Origin: Methanobacteriota archaeon
GTDB lineage: Archaea; Halobacteriota; Halobacteria; Halobacteriales; Halalkalicoccaceae
Direction: 5' to 3'
NCBI GenBank assembly: GCA_022561895.1
Contig: JADFQH010000193.1
Location: 1-5,989, forward strand
Length of the DNA: 5,989 nt
Made by a program: the position numbers and the translations under genes. The notes below the pieces were generated by a model. It searched no databases. It was not told where the DNA came from and saw only the letters and a program-made list of their open reading frames with translations. Positions 1-5,483 of the stretch are shown here, piece by piece (positions within the stretch are counted from its first letter, which is position 1; every line of letters begins with the position of its first letter).

Positions 1-162
1 GTCGGAGCCCTCCGGCCGATAAGACCTCCCGCCTCTTGCAGGCAGACTAACAGGCCCCCAGTAGCAACCGCGGGAGCGGACCCCTCGATTCAGGCGAGGG
101 ATTCGGCGCGTCTTTGTGGTAGCAGCGCCGCAGCCACCAGATGGCCTGGACTGGGTGCCATA

Positions 163-176
163 AGCCCGCGCGGGCT
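163..176. repeat. Perfect 14-bp palindrome within a larger nested inverted repeat
   Basis: AGCCCGCGCGGGCT is its own reverse complement. Outer arms GTGCC (155-159) and GGCAC (185-189) enclose it, so the 35-base segment could fold as a nested hairpin or cruciform on either strand. ATTTC follows on the plus strand, which is too short a T-run to call a terminator. It could also be a dimeric protein-binding site. The role is inferred; only the symmetry is seen. Confidence 0.5.
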
Positions 177-240
177 ATTTCAAAGGCACGCCGCCTAGAT
201 TAGCACATCCCCTGGCAGCAAGGCAAACGTACGCCGCCAC

Positions 241-251
241 CCGCTCTCGCC
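241..251. repeat. Direct repeat CCGCTCTCGCC, copy 1 (copy 2 at 296-306)
   Basis: The 11 bases CCGCTCTCGCC recur at 296-306, 55 bases away. The second copy lies exactly where the YdbT-like protein stops resembling its family (codons for GES of VETAGGGES). The pair may mark a recombination or insertion joint, but G+C-rich 11-mers recur by chance fairly easily. Confidence 0.4.
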
Positions 252-264
252 CGGTCGGGACGGT

Positions 265-1236
265 TCAGGTGCTGGCGCCTTCGCCGGGAGGAGCGCCGCT
301 CTCGCCGCCGCCGGCGGTTTCGACGCTCACGACCGCGAGGCCAACGAGTCGCTGAAAGAGGCTTCGACCGATGTCGATGTTCTGTACCCGGTGAACCGGG
401 ATTTCCCGGTGTTGACGGGCGAACACGCCCGAAGAAATGTCGAACGTGTCGCCGGTCAGTTCGTACTCGAACCGGAAGTACCGGGCGATCGCATAGCCCG
501 CCCCGAGGACGAACCCGAGCGGGAACAGCACGAAGAGGAGATCGATGTCGAGAGAGGGAACGAATCCCGAGCCGATCGCAACGAGAAAGAAGGCGGACGA
601 AGCGGCGAGAAATCCGAGCCTGAGTGCTTCGAGCGGCGCGGTAAACGGATGCAGTCTCGTTGTGTTCTGATTTCCACCGTTGGCCATCGTTTCACCTGCT
701 GGTGGTTCGGCTACCCATGTATCGTCTTTTGGTAGTTCGGTATCTGCCGCATTTTCGACGCCAGATGAGTCAGTTTCTGCGGTCTCATCATCATCATCGG
801 ATCGTTTCTGGTGCTGAACGTCGCGTCGAATGCGCTCGGCTTCGTCGTGGTCGACGTATTTCAACGCTGCCTCGGTTCCGTCGCCACCTGCGGTTTCGAC
901 AGTTACGACAGCGATGCCGACAATCCGTGCAAGGGGATCTTGGACGATATCGACGTTCTGTATCCGTCCAAACGGTATCTCCCTCTGTCGGCGCGAGATG
1001 ATCCCGGAGTCGATTTCGAGTGTATCCTCGCCCAATGAATACGAAAACCGATAGTAGTATAACGCCTCTCGAATCAGTAGATAGCCGAACACCCCGGCAA
1101 ACACCAGCCCGACAGTACTGACGGCCGCAATGATCTCGCCTTGCAACACGACCACGCCACCGACAACGGCTCCGATGAGGAGATTGGTGCTTTCGGTCAG
1201 CGCCCGATAGGGTATCGAAACCGGATGCAGCCTCAT
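265..1236 (-). CDS. YdbT-like membrane protein with two bacterial PH (bPH2/DUF304) domains, apparently C-terminally truncated
   Basis: Encodes 323 residues forming two tandem copies of one module. Copy 1 has an RLHP start, two membrane segments (about 18-32 and 35-58) and a bPH2 domain (about 63-142) with REIPFGRIQNVDI. Copy 2 begins with RLHP at 194, has membrane segments at about 207-224 and 231-252, and a bPH2 core with REIPVHRVQNIDI and VETAGGG. An acidic, Asp-rich linker (about 143-190) separates them. The family usually has about 490 residues and three bPH2 domains. Here copy 2 stops just after VETAGGGES, lacking the final strand and helix that copy 1 has (EAALKYVDHDEAERIRRDV), and ends in an unrelated 11-residue tail. 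The ATG overlaps the stop of the YdbS-like gene (ATGA), and GGAG at 1247-1244 supports this start. Family role: membrane proteins of unclear biochemistry, paired with YdbS. The family assignment is firm; whether the short form is functional is not known. It could be a pseudogene. Confidence 0.83.
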   Translation of the reverse strand: MRLHPVSIPYRALTESTNLLIGAVVGGVVVLQGEIIAAVSTVGLVFAGVFGYLLIREALYYYRFSYSLGEDTLEIDSGIISRRQREIPFGRIQNVDIVQDPLARIVGIAVVTVETAGGDGTEAALKYVDHDEAERIRRDVQHQKRSDDDDETAETDSSGVENAADTELPKDDTWVAEPPAGETMANGGNQNTTRLHPFTAPLEALRLGFLAASSAFFLVAIGSGFVPSLDIDLLFVLFPLGFVLGAGYAIARYFRFEYELTGDTFDISSGVFARQHREIPVHRVQNIDIGRSLFQRLVGLAVVSVETAGGGESGAPPGEGAST

Positions 1237-1694
1237 ACCGCATCTCCGCTCTCGCTGTCGATGGCGAGTCGTCGCAACCGTTCTCGCAGCTCCTCGGCGC
1301 GCTCGGGAGCGAGTCCGGGGATGGTGATGTCCGCACCCCGCGAGCCAGCGGTGTAGACGACGACGCTCGAAAGGCCGACCAGCCGTTCGATGGGGCTGCG
1401 CTGGGTATCGACGTGCTGAACTCTGACGTAGGGAACGACCGAGTTGATCCGGGTGACGACGCCCCGTTCGATATACAGATCCTCGTCGCTGACCGCAAAC
1501 CCCCAGATTCGATAGCGTGCGATCACGTAGCCAACACCGAAGACGGCGACGAGACCAACGACCGCGCCGACGAGCCAGAGACCGACATCGAGGGCATAGT
1601 ACTCGATACCGGCCGCTATCGCACCGAGAACGGCGGCGATCAGCAGGACGTTTGCGAACCAGACGATCCGAACGCGGGAATGGAGCGCCTCCAC
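1233..1694 (-). CDS. YdbS-like membrane protein with one bacterial PH (bPH2/DUF304) domain
   Basis: Encodes 153 residues, the usual length for YdbS. Two membrane segments lie at about 12-30 and 38-59, followed by a bPH2 domain at about 65-145. Conserved elements are YIERGVVTR, VVPYVRVQHVDTQRSP, VVYTAGSRGADITIPGL and a closing helix APERAEELRERLRRLAI. The start codon is GTG at 1694; it gives the MEALHSRVRIVW opening expected of the family, and no better upstream start exists before the preceding gene's stop at 1699. The stop overlaps the ATG of the YdbT-like gene by 4 bases, so the two are almost certainly translationally coupled and work together in the cytoplasmic membrane. In Bacillus subtilis the ydbS-ydbT pair is associated with resistance to antimicrobial compounds; the haloarchaeal role is not established. 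No strong Shine-Dalgarno sequence precedes the GTG, so coupling to the upstream gene is likely. Confidence 0.88.
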   Translation of the reverse strand: MEALHSRVRIVWFANVLLIAAVLGAIAAGIEYYALDVGLWLVGAVVGLVAVFGVGYVIARYRIWGFAVSDEDLYIERGVVTRINSVVPYVRVQHVDTQRSPIERLVGLSSVVVYTAGSRGADITIPGLAPERAEELRERLRRLAIDSESGDAV

Positions 1695-1698
1695 GGAG

Positions 1699-2019
1699 CT
1701 ACCACTCCGCCTCCGCTCCGGCGTTCACATCCTCGGATCCGGTCTCTGCCACGTCGCTCCGGAGGACGAAGTACGCGACCGGGACGACGAGTCCGATCGG
1801 GAACAGAAGGAACGACGCACCGACGCCGAGTGCCCACGCGAGTTCGTTGTTCTCGCGGTTCGAGGCGTCCTTGTACACCCAGTAACCAACGGCGATCCCG
1901 ATCACCAGAAGCACCACCGTCATGACGAGGGAGATCACCATCAGCGTCTCCAGGTCCACCGGCAGCTCCTCGGATGACTCCGACTGCAAGAAGACAAGCG
2001 CCGAGAGTGCTTGTTCCAT
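1699..2019 (-). CDS. Small membrane protein with two predicted transmembrane helices, function unknown
   Basis: Encodes 106 residues. A short N-terminal stretch with an acidic part (SESSEELPVDLE) precedes a hydrophobic helix at about 26-48. A short charged loop follows (YWVYKDASNRENNEL), then a second helix at about 63-86 and an acidic, probably disordered tail ending in EAEW. The loop resembles the VYKDA motif seen in many small haloarchaeal membrane proteins of unknown function. The ATG at 2019 is preceded by GAGGTGAA (2031-2024), a close match to the anti-Shine-Dalgarno complement, which fixes the start. It is the first gene of the leftward operon, with only 4 bases before the YdbS-like GTG, so it is probably made together with the PH-domain pair. 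Its role is unknown; I infer only that it is an integral membrane protein. Confidence 0.75.
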   Translation of the reverse strand: MEQALSALVFLQSESSEELPVDLETLMVISLVMTVVLLVIGIAVGYWVYKDASNRENNELAWALGVGASFLLFPIGLVVPVAYFVLRSDVAETGSEDVNAGAEAEW

Positions 2020-2023
2020 CTAG

Positions 2024-2031
2024 TTCACCTC
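2024..2031 (-). promoter_or_regulatory. Shine-Dalgarno site of the small membrane protein gene
   Basis: Read leftward the sequence is GAGGTGAA, 4 bases before the ATG at 2019. It matches the complement of the archaeal 16S rRNA 3' end (ACCUCC/UCACCUCC) and supports translation of this small ORF from this start on a leadered mRNA. Confidence 0.65.
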
Positions 2032-2093
2032 GCCGGGGGTATCGACTCGTCCGTCATCATATCGTTCATTTTGATTCATACTTCCAGCACAGA

Positions 2094-2099
2094 TTTAAA
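2094..2099 (-). promoter_or_regulatory. Candidate TATA box for the leftward small protein-YdbS-YdbT operon
   Basis: TTTAAA lies 75 bases upstream of the ATG at 2019. Transcription would start about 25 bases downstream, near 2069, leaving a leader of about 50 bases that includes the Shine-Dalgarno site. The box is symmetric, so its direction is inferred from the gene arrangement. An inverted repeat (2099-2109) abuts it on the upstream side, where TFB would bind. Confidence 0.45.
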
Positions 2100-2109
2100 C
2101 CATCATGGT
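2099..2109. promoter_or_regulatory. Candidate operator: inverted repeat ACCAT-C-ATGGT beside the leftward TATA box
   Basis: ACCATCATGGT is a perfect 5+1+5 inverted repeat that shares one base with the TTTAAA box at 2094-2099. A dimeric repressor bound here would block TBP/TFB access. It is short, so it could be coincidental. No regulator gene lies in the window to pair it with. Confidence 0.3.
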
Positions 2110-2151
2110 ATATTTCTTCTGCTACAAAACGGATAGTTAACAGTATTTCAC

Positions 2152-2165
2152 CGTTCCCCGTTCCC
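2152..2165. repeat. Tandem heptamer CGTTCCC x2 in the divergent promoter region
   Basis: CGTTCCC occurs twice head to tail. It lies about 30 bases upstream of the rightward TATA box, a position where an activator could bind. Two copies only, so chance is possible. Confidence 0.3.
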
Positions 2166-2190
2166 ATATAGAATCTGTTGTGAAAGACAA

Positions 2191-2200
2191 GAAATTTATA
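2191..2200 (+). promoter_or_regulatory. TATA box and upstream A-rich element for the ABC-2 transporter operon; leaderless transcript expected
   Basis: GAAATTTATA ends 20 bases before the ATG at 2221. The TATA element at 2195-2200 is centred about 24 bases before the ATG, so transcription should begin at or within a few bases of the start codon. This is the classic haloarchaeal leaderless arrangement, and no Shine-Dalgarno sequence lies between box and ATG. The promoter supports ATG 2221 as the true start. Confidence 0.7.
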
Positions 2201-2220
2201 CTCGTCTTCTATATCATCAG

Positions 2221-3144
2221 ATGATTAGAACTGTGCCTGCAATTCGACTAACAGACGTAACGAAGCGATACGGCGATGAGACCGCCCTTTCGGGACTCGA
2301 TCTCGAAGTAAAACAGGGAGAGATCTACGGCTTTCTGGGACCGAACGGTGCTGGAAAGTCCACGACGATCAACCTCCTTCTCGACTTCGTCCGGCCTACC
2401 TCGGGCGAGGTTCGTGTCTTCGATTTCGACGCCCAAAGCGAGGGACTCGCGATCCGCGAGCGGACGGGCATTCTCCCCGAGGGCTTTTCGCTGTACGACC
2501 GACTTTCGGGCAGGAAACACATCGAGTTCGCGATCGAGTCAAAAGGAGTCAGCGACGATCCCGACGCCCTGCTTGAACGCGTGGGAATCCCCGATGCCGC
2601 CGAGAAGAAGGTCGGGGGCTACTCGAAGGGGATGACCCAGCGCCTCGCGCTCGCGGCGGCGATCGCGGGCGAGCCGGATCTCCTCATTCTCGACGAACCG
2701 TCTACAGGGTTGGACCCGGCGGGCGCACGCGAGATGCGAGAGATAATCAGACAGGAACGCGATCGGGGTGCGACCATCTTCTTTTCGAGCCATATCTTAG
2801 AACAGGTCGACGCGGTCTGTGATCGCGTTGGCATCCTTCGGGATGGCGAGCTCGTCGCCGAAGACTCGGTTTCGGGGCTCCGGGAGGCGACCGCCGACGA
2901 GACCACCCTGATCGTCGAACTCGATCGGCTCCCCAAGAACGCAACCGAGCAGGTCGCCGCGCTCGATGGCGTCTCGAAGGTCACCACGCAGGGATCGACC
3001 GCGACCGTTTCCTGTCGGGACGACGTGAAAACGCGGGTGCTGCGGGCGTTCGAGGACTCGGGTGCAACCGTCGAGAATTTCGAGGCCGAAGAGTCCTCGC
3101 TGGAGGATCTGTTCATCAGTTACACCACAGGAGCGAGCGCATGA
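2221..3144 (+). CDS. ABC-2 type transporter, ATP-binding subunit
   Basis: Encodes 307 residues, typical for a single-domain ABC-2 exporter ATPase (CcmA/NosF/DrrA-like family). Motifs in order: an aromatic A-loop Tyr in KRYGDE (about 17), Walker A GPNGAGKST (40-48), a Q-loop position carrying Glu in GILPEGFSLYDRLSG (Glu 87), signature YSKGMTQR (134-141, a SKGM variant of LSGGQ usual in this family), Walker B LLILDEP (154-160), D-loop STGLDP and the switch His in SSHIL (191). A C-terminal domain of about 80 residues ends in SSLEDLFISYT. It hydrolyses ATP on the inner membrane face to drive the adjacent permease. Its stop overlaps the permease start by 4 bases. The substrate cannot be told from sequence; related haloarchaeal pairs are annotated as generic, copper/NosF-like or multidrug exporters. 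Confidence 0.93.
   Translation: MIRTVPAIRLTDVTKRYGDETALSGLDLEVKQGEIYGFLGPNGAGKSTTINLLLDFVRPTSGEVRVFDFDAQSEGLAIRERTGILPEGFSLYDRLSGRKHIEFAIESKGVSDDPDALLERVGIPDAAEKKVGGYSKGMTQRLALAAAIAGEPDLLILDEPSTGLDPAGAREMREIIRQERDRGATIFFSSHILEQVDAVCDRVGILRDGELVAEDSVSGLREATADETTLIVELDRLPKNATEQVAALDGVSKVTTQGSTATVSCRDDVKTRVLRAFEDSGATVENFEAEESSLEDLFISYTTGASA
3130..3133 (+). promoter_or_regulatory. Shine-Dalgarno GGAG for the ABC-2 permease
   Basis: GGAG lies inside the end of the ATPase gene, 7 bases before the ATG at 3141. It supports that start and translation re-initiation at the ATGA overlap. Confidence 0.55.
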
Positions 3145-4001
3145 GCGCAATTGCGGTCGCCAAAAAGGACTTTCAGGACGCGGTTCGCTCGCGCGGACTG
3201 ATCGCGCTGACCGTCATCTTCGTCCTCTTTACCGTCGGGGGTGCGTATGTCGGAACGCAGGTCGCCGGTGTTTTCGGCGATGAAGCCGGGGATACGCTCG
3301 ATCTGGTCTATGCTCTCCAGTCGCCCGCGAGCTTTTTAGTGCCCATCATCGCCCTCCTCATCGGCTACGGCGCGGTCGCGGGCGAACGCGAACGCGGCAG
3401 CCTGAAATTCCTCTTAGGGCTTCCCCACACCCGCTGGGATGTCGTCTTCGGGAAGATCGTCGGCAGAAGTGCGGTCGTCACCGTCTCGATTCTCGTCGGG
3501 TTCGCTGCCGGGTTCGTCGCTATCTTCGCCTTCACCGGTTCGGTTTCTCCCGCTGAGTACGTCGTCTTTACGCTGCTGACCGTACTTTTGGGCTTCGTCT
3601 ACGTCTGTATCGGCGTTGGTCTCTCCTCGATGACCCGCTCGACCACGCGCGCCGCGGTCGGCGCGTTCGGCTTGCTCGGACTTCTCTGGCTGCTCTGGGG
3701 TTTCATCGGCAACCTTCTGCTCTATCTCGATACGGGATCTGCGTTCCTCTTTGAATCACCGGCTCCCGACTGGTATCTCGCGTTCATCTCGCTGCCACCG
3801 GGTCCGGCCTACGGCTCTGCGATCGGTGCGGTCCTCGGCGAAAGCGGGTTCACAGCCGTGAGTTTCTACGAGCAACAGGGGCTGATCGAAGGCGGCCTTC
3901 CGGTCGTCGCCGAACCGTGGTTCGGCTTCGTGATCCTCGCGCTGTGGGCTATGATCCCCCTGCTAATCGGCCTGCTTCGGTTCGATCGCGTCGATCTCTA
4001 G
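3141..4001 (+). CDS. ABC-2 type transporter, permease subunit (NosY-like)
   Basis: Encodes 286 residues with about six hydrophobic segments: roughly 20-40, 63-79, 110-132, 140-162, 171-195 and 260-279. The N-terminus AVAKKDFQDAVRSRG is the typical amphipathic entry of ABC-2 permeases. After the second segment comes GERERGSLKFLLGLPHTR (81-98), the conserved cytoplasmic E-R-G-x-L-K-x-L-L-x-L-P motif that contacts the ATPase. A long extracellular loop (about 196-258) lies before the last helix. It belongs to the PF12679-type family that includes NosY and many generic exporters. It should dimerise and pair with the ATPase encoded upstream (4-base overlap). The substrate is unknown. No copper-pathway or nos gene is in the window, so a nitrous oxide reductase role is not supported. 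Confidence 0.9.
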   Translation: MSAIAVAKKDFQDAVRSRGLIALTVIFVLFTVGGAYVGTQVAGVFGDEAGDTLDLVYALQSPASFLVPIIALLIGYGAVAGERERGSLKFLLGLPHTRWDVVFGKIVGRSAVVTVSILVGFAAGFVAIFAFTGSVSPAEYVVFTLLTVLLGFVYVCIGVGLSSMTRSTTRAAVGAFGLLGLLWLLWGFIGNLLLYLDTGSAFLFESPAPDWYLAFISLPPGPAYGSAIGAVLGESGFTAVSFYEQQGLIEGGLPVVAEPWFGFVILALWAMIPLLIGLLRFDRVDL

Positions 4002-4032
4002 ATTGATAACCCCTCCACTGCAGACGTTCCGT

Positions 4033-4203
4033 ATGAACCGTTCTGCACTTCTCGCCGCCGGTCTCATCGGCGTTCTGGGTGCGGCTCTTGCTCCGCAATT
4101 CCCGCCGACCGCATCGTTCTCACCCGTTCTCGTTTTTCTCGTCTGTGCGCTCGGCGCACTCGGGGGGCTGTGGACCGTCTCGTTTGCGCTCTCGCTCGAA
4201 TGA
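4033..4203 (+). CDS. Small two-helix membrane protein, unknown function
   Basis: Encodes 56 residues from ATG 4033. The first hydrophobic helix is at about 4-20 and the second at about 30-53, separated by a short Pro-rich turn (PQFPPTASFSP), with an acidic LSLE end. A TTG start at 4003 would add ten residues before the Met, but ATG is preferred and gives a natural hydrophobic N-terminus. The gene starts 31 bases after the permease stop. There is no Shine-Dalgarno sequence, while a weak TATA-like TTGATAA (4003-4009) is centred about 27 bases upstream, so it may have its own leaderless transcript or be read from the transporter operon. I do not recognise a family; similar small hydrophobic proteins are common in haloarchaea. 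Composition and third-position G/C fit a real gene. Confidence 0.6.
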   Translation: MNRSALLAAGLIGVLGAALAPQFPPTASFSPVLVFLVCALGALGGLWTVSFALSLE

Positions 4204-4217
4204 ACACGCCACTCCCG
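4204..4217. other. 14-bp gap between convergent genes
   Basis: The rightward small membrane protein and the leftward DppF-like gene end 14 bases apart. No T-rich terminator or hairpin is visible, so transcripts of the two operons probably overlap in their 3' ends. Confidence 0.5.
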
Positions 4218-5483
4218 CTATCGTGGCGCGACCGGCTCGCCCACGACTGCCGGATCGTAACGATGACACGCGACCCGGCAACCGTCTCTCTCTATCTCGT
4301 CCGGTTTCTCCCGCTCACAGACACTCGGAACCGTTTCGGCGAGGACCTCACAGGCCTCTCGGCGATCCCCTCGGACGAGCGCCTCGATCGCCTCGCTGAC
4401 CCCACGCTTGACGTGCTCCTCAGAGATCTCCGCTAATCCGAACAGCTCTCGAATCTCGTCGACGGACGATTCACCCACCTCGATCCCGTCGGGTAGCTCG
4501 CTCGCTTCGAGCGCAAAGCGAAACGCAGCGAGTGCCCGCCATCGATCTCGGGGAACCTCCACGTTTTTGGGTGGAATAATCTCCGGACACCGGGTGTGAA
4601 ACCGGCAACCTTCGGGCGGGTCGGACGGATCCGGAACACTGTTGGTTAGCGGCTCGACGAACTCTCGGTTCCGTGGATCGAGGCTCGGAACCGAGCCAAG
4701 CAGCAGCTTCGTATAGGGATGGGCGGGCGCGTCGAGGATTCGATCGATCGGACCCTGTTCTACGATCTCGCCGAGATACATCACCGCAATGCGGTCACAG
4801 AATCGGCGAACGACATCGAGATCGTGGCTGATGAACAGGATCGCGATCCCGAACTCTCGTCGGACGGATTCGAGCAGCGCGAGGATATCGGCTCTGACCC
4901 GGCCATCGAGCGCGCTCGTCGGCTCGTCGGCGACGATCAGGTCGGGGTTGAGAACGAGCGCTCGGGCGATCGAGAGACGCTGTTTCTCCCCACCGGAGAA
5001 CTCGTGTGGATAGCGTTCCATATCAGTTGCCGACAGCCCGACACGTTCGAGCAGATCCGCGACGATCGCTCGGCGCCGATTTTCCCCCCTCATTCCATGC
5101 AGCGCAAGCGGCTCTGCGAGCGCCTCGCCGGCGCTCATACGGGGATTGAACGCCTCGTTCGGGTTCTGAACGATGAGCTGTGTGCGCCGACGGAACGCCC
5201 GGAGATCGCTCTTCGAGAGATCGCCTATAGGCTCGCCGTCGAACCTGATCTCTCCACTAGTTGGCTCTTCGAGCCGAAGCACCGAGTGTGCGACCGTCGT
5301 CTTCCCGCTTCCGGACTCTCCTACCAGCCCGAACGCCTCTCCCCGGTTGATTTCGAAGCTCATGCTATCGACGGCTCGAACCCGACCGACCTCCCGTCGG
5401 AGCAGCCCCTTCGTGATAGGGTAGTGGGTTTCGAGGTCCTCGACGGCGAGCAGCGGCGGTTCGCGGTCGCTCGGACTAGTCAT
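4218..5483 (-). CDS. Dipeptide/oligopeptide-type ABC importer ATP-binding protein (DppF/OppF-like)
   Basis: Encodes 421 residues. ABC domain motifs: a HYPITKG opening typical of DppF/OppF, Walker A GESGSGKTT (55-63), Q-loop Gln in VQNPNEAFNPR (106), signature FSGGEKQR (162-169), Walker B LIVADEP (182-188), D-loop SALD and switch His in ISHDLD (220). The oligopeptide C-terminal domain starts at HPYTKLLLGSVPSLDP. It has CRFHTRCP (Cys 293, 299) and closes with VCEREKP (Cys 389), GCRVACH (Cys 402, 406). About 85 residues lie between the two cysteine blocks, far more than in the neighbouring ATPase. It should pair with the upstream ATPase to power peptide (or nickel/sugar-like) uptake. The frame is open to 5627, but ATG 5483, with GGAG 7 bases ahead and the family-like MTSPSDREPPLLAVEDLETH start, is chosen. 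It overlaps the upstream stop by 8 bases. Substrate undetermined. Confidence 0.92.
   Translation of the reverse strand: MTSPSDREPPLLAVEDLETHYPITKGLLRREVGRVRAVDSMSFEINRGEAFGLVGESGSGKTTVAHSVLRLEEPTSGEIRFDGEPIGDLSKSDLRAFRRRTQLIVQNPNEAFNPRMSAGEALAEPLALHGMRGENRRRAIVADLLERVGLSATDMERYPHEFSGGEKQRLSIARALVLNPDLIVADEPTSALDGRVRADILALLESVRREFGIAILFISHDLDVVRRFCDRIAVMYLGEIVEQGPIDRILDAPAHPYTKLLLGSVPSLDPRNREFVEPLTNSVPDPSDPPEGCRFHTRCPEIIPPKNVEVPRDRWRALAAFRFALEASELPDGIEVGESSVDEIRELFGLAEISEEHVKRGVSEAIEALVRGDRREACEVLAETVPSVCEREKPDEIERDGCRVACHRYDPAVVGEPVAPR

Larger units (their letters stand above)
1..264. other. Structured, gene-poor G+C-rich tract; function unknown
   Basis: No convincing coding gene is visible here on either strand. 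Seen directly: a perfect 14-base palindrome at 163-176 (AGCCCGCGCGGGCT), itself enclosed by GTGCC at 155-159 and GGCAC at 185-189; a 6-base-pair hairpin, CCCTCG at 82-87 against CGAGGG at 95-100, with a 7-base loop; GTGG at 116-119 against CCAC at 134-137; and an 8-base direct repeat ACGCCGCC at 188-195 and 231-238. I looked for tRNA T-arm sequences, the RNase P GAGGAAAGTCC signature, the SRP RNA helix-8 GGAA/AGCA pattern and 5S rRNA, and found none. The tract may be part of a non-coding RNA or a mobile-element remnant running off the left edge, or simply degraded intergenic DNA. The neighbouring gene breaks off at its right border, which favours a rearrangement. Confidence 0.35.

Noticed and set aside
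90..161. Leftward 23-codon ORF from ATG at 161 with a TATA-like TTTGAAATA upstream
   Set aside because: The TATA-like element is only about 18 bases from the ATG, too close for a leaderless start. There is no Shine-Dalgarno sequence and the peptide has no recognisable feature.
1..198. Plus-strand frame open from the window edge to a TAG at 196
   Set aside because: It gives 65 residues rich in Pro, Ala and Arg with almost no acidic residues, unlike the other proteins here, and no recognisable motif. High G+C makes such open frames common.
1..264. tRNA, SRP RNA, RNase P RNA or 5S rRNA
   Set aside because: None of the hallmark sequences of these RNAs is present on either strand within the visible part. 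A partial unknown RNA cannot be excluded.
794..1498. Leftward 234-residue open frame overlapping both PH-domain genes
   Set aside because: It is in another frame from the two genes with clear bPH2 motifs; its product is Arg/Ser-rich low-complexity sequence.
2221..4001. Copper-delivery NosFY role for the ABC-2 pair
   Set aside because: Similarity is at family level only. No nosD, nosZ, nosL or copper-binding protein is in the window, so only a generic exporter call is justified.
4003..4032. TTG start for the small membrane protein
   Set aside because: ATG 4033 is a stronger start and begins directly at the hydrophobic helix; TTG starts are rare in haloarchaea.
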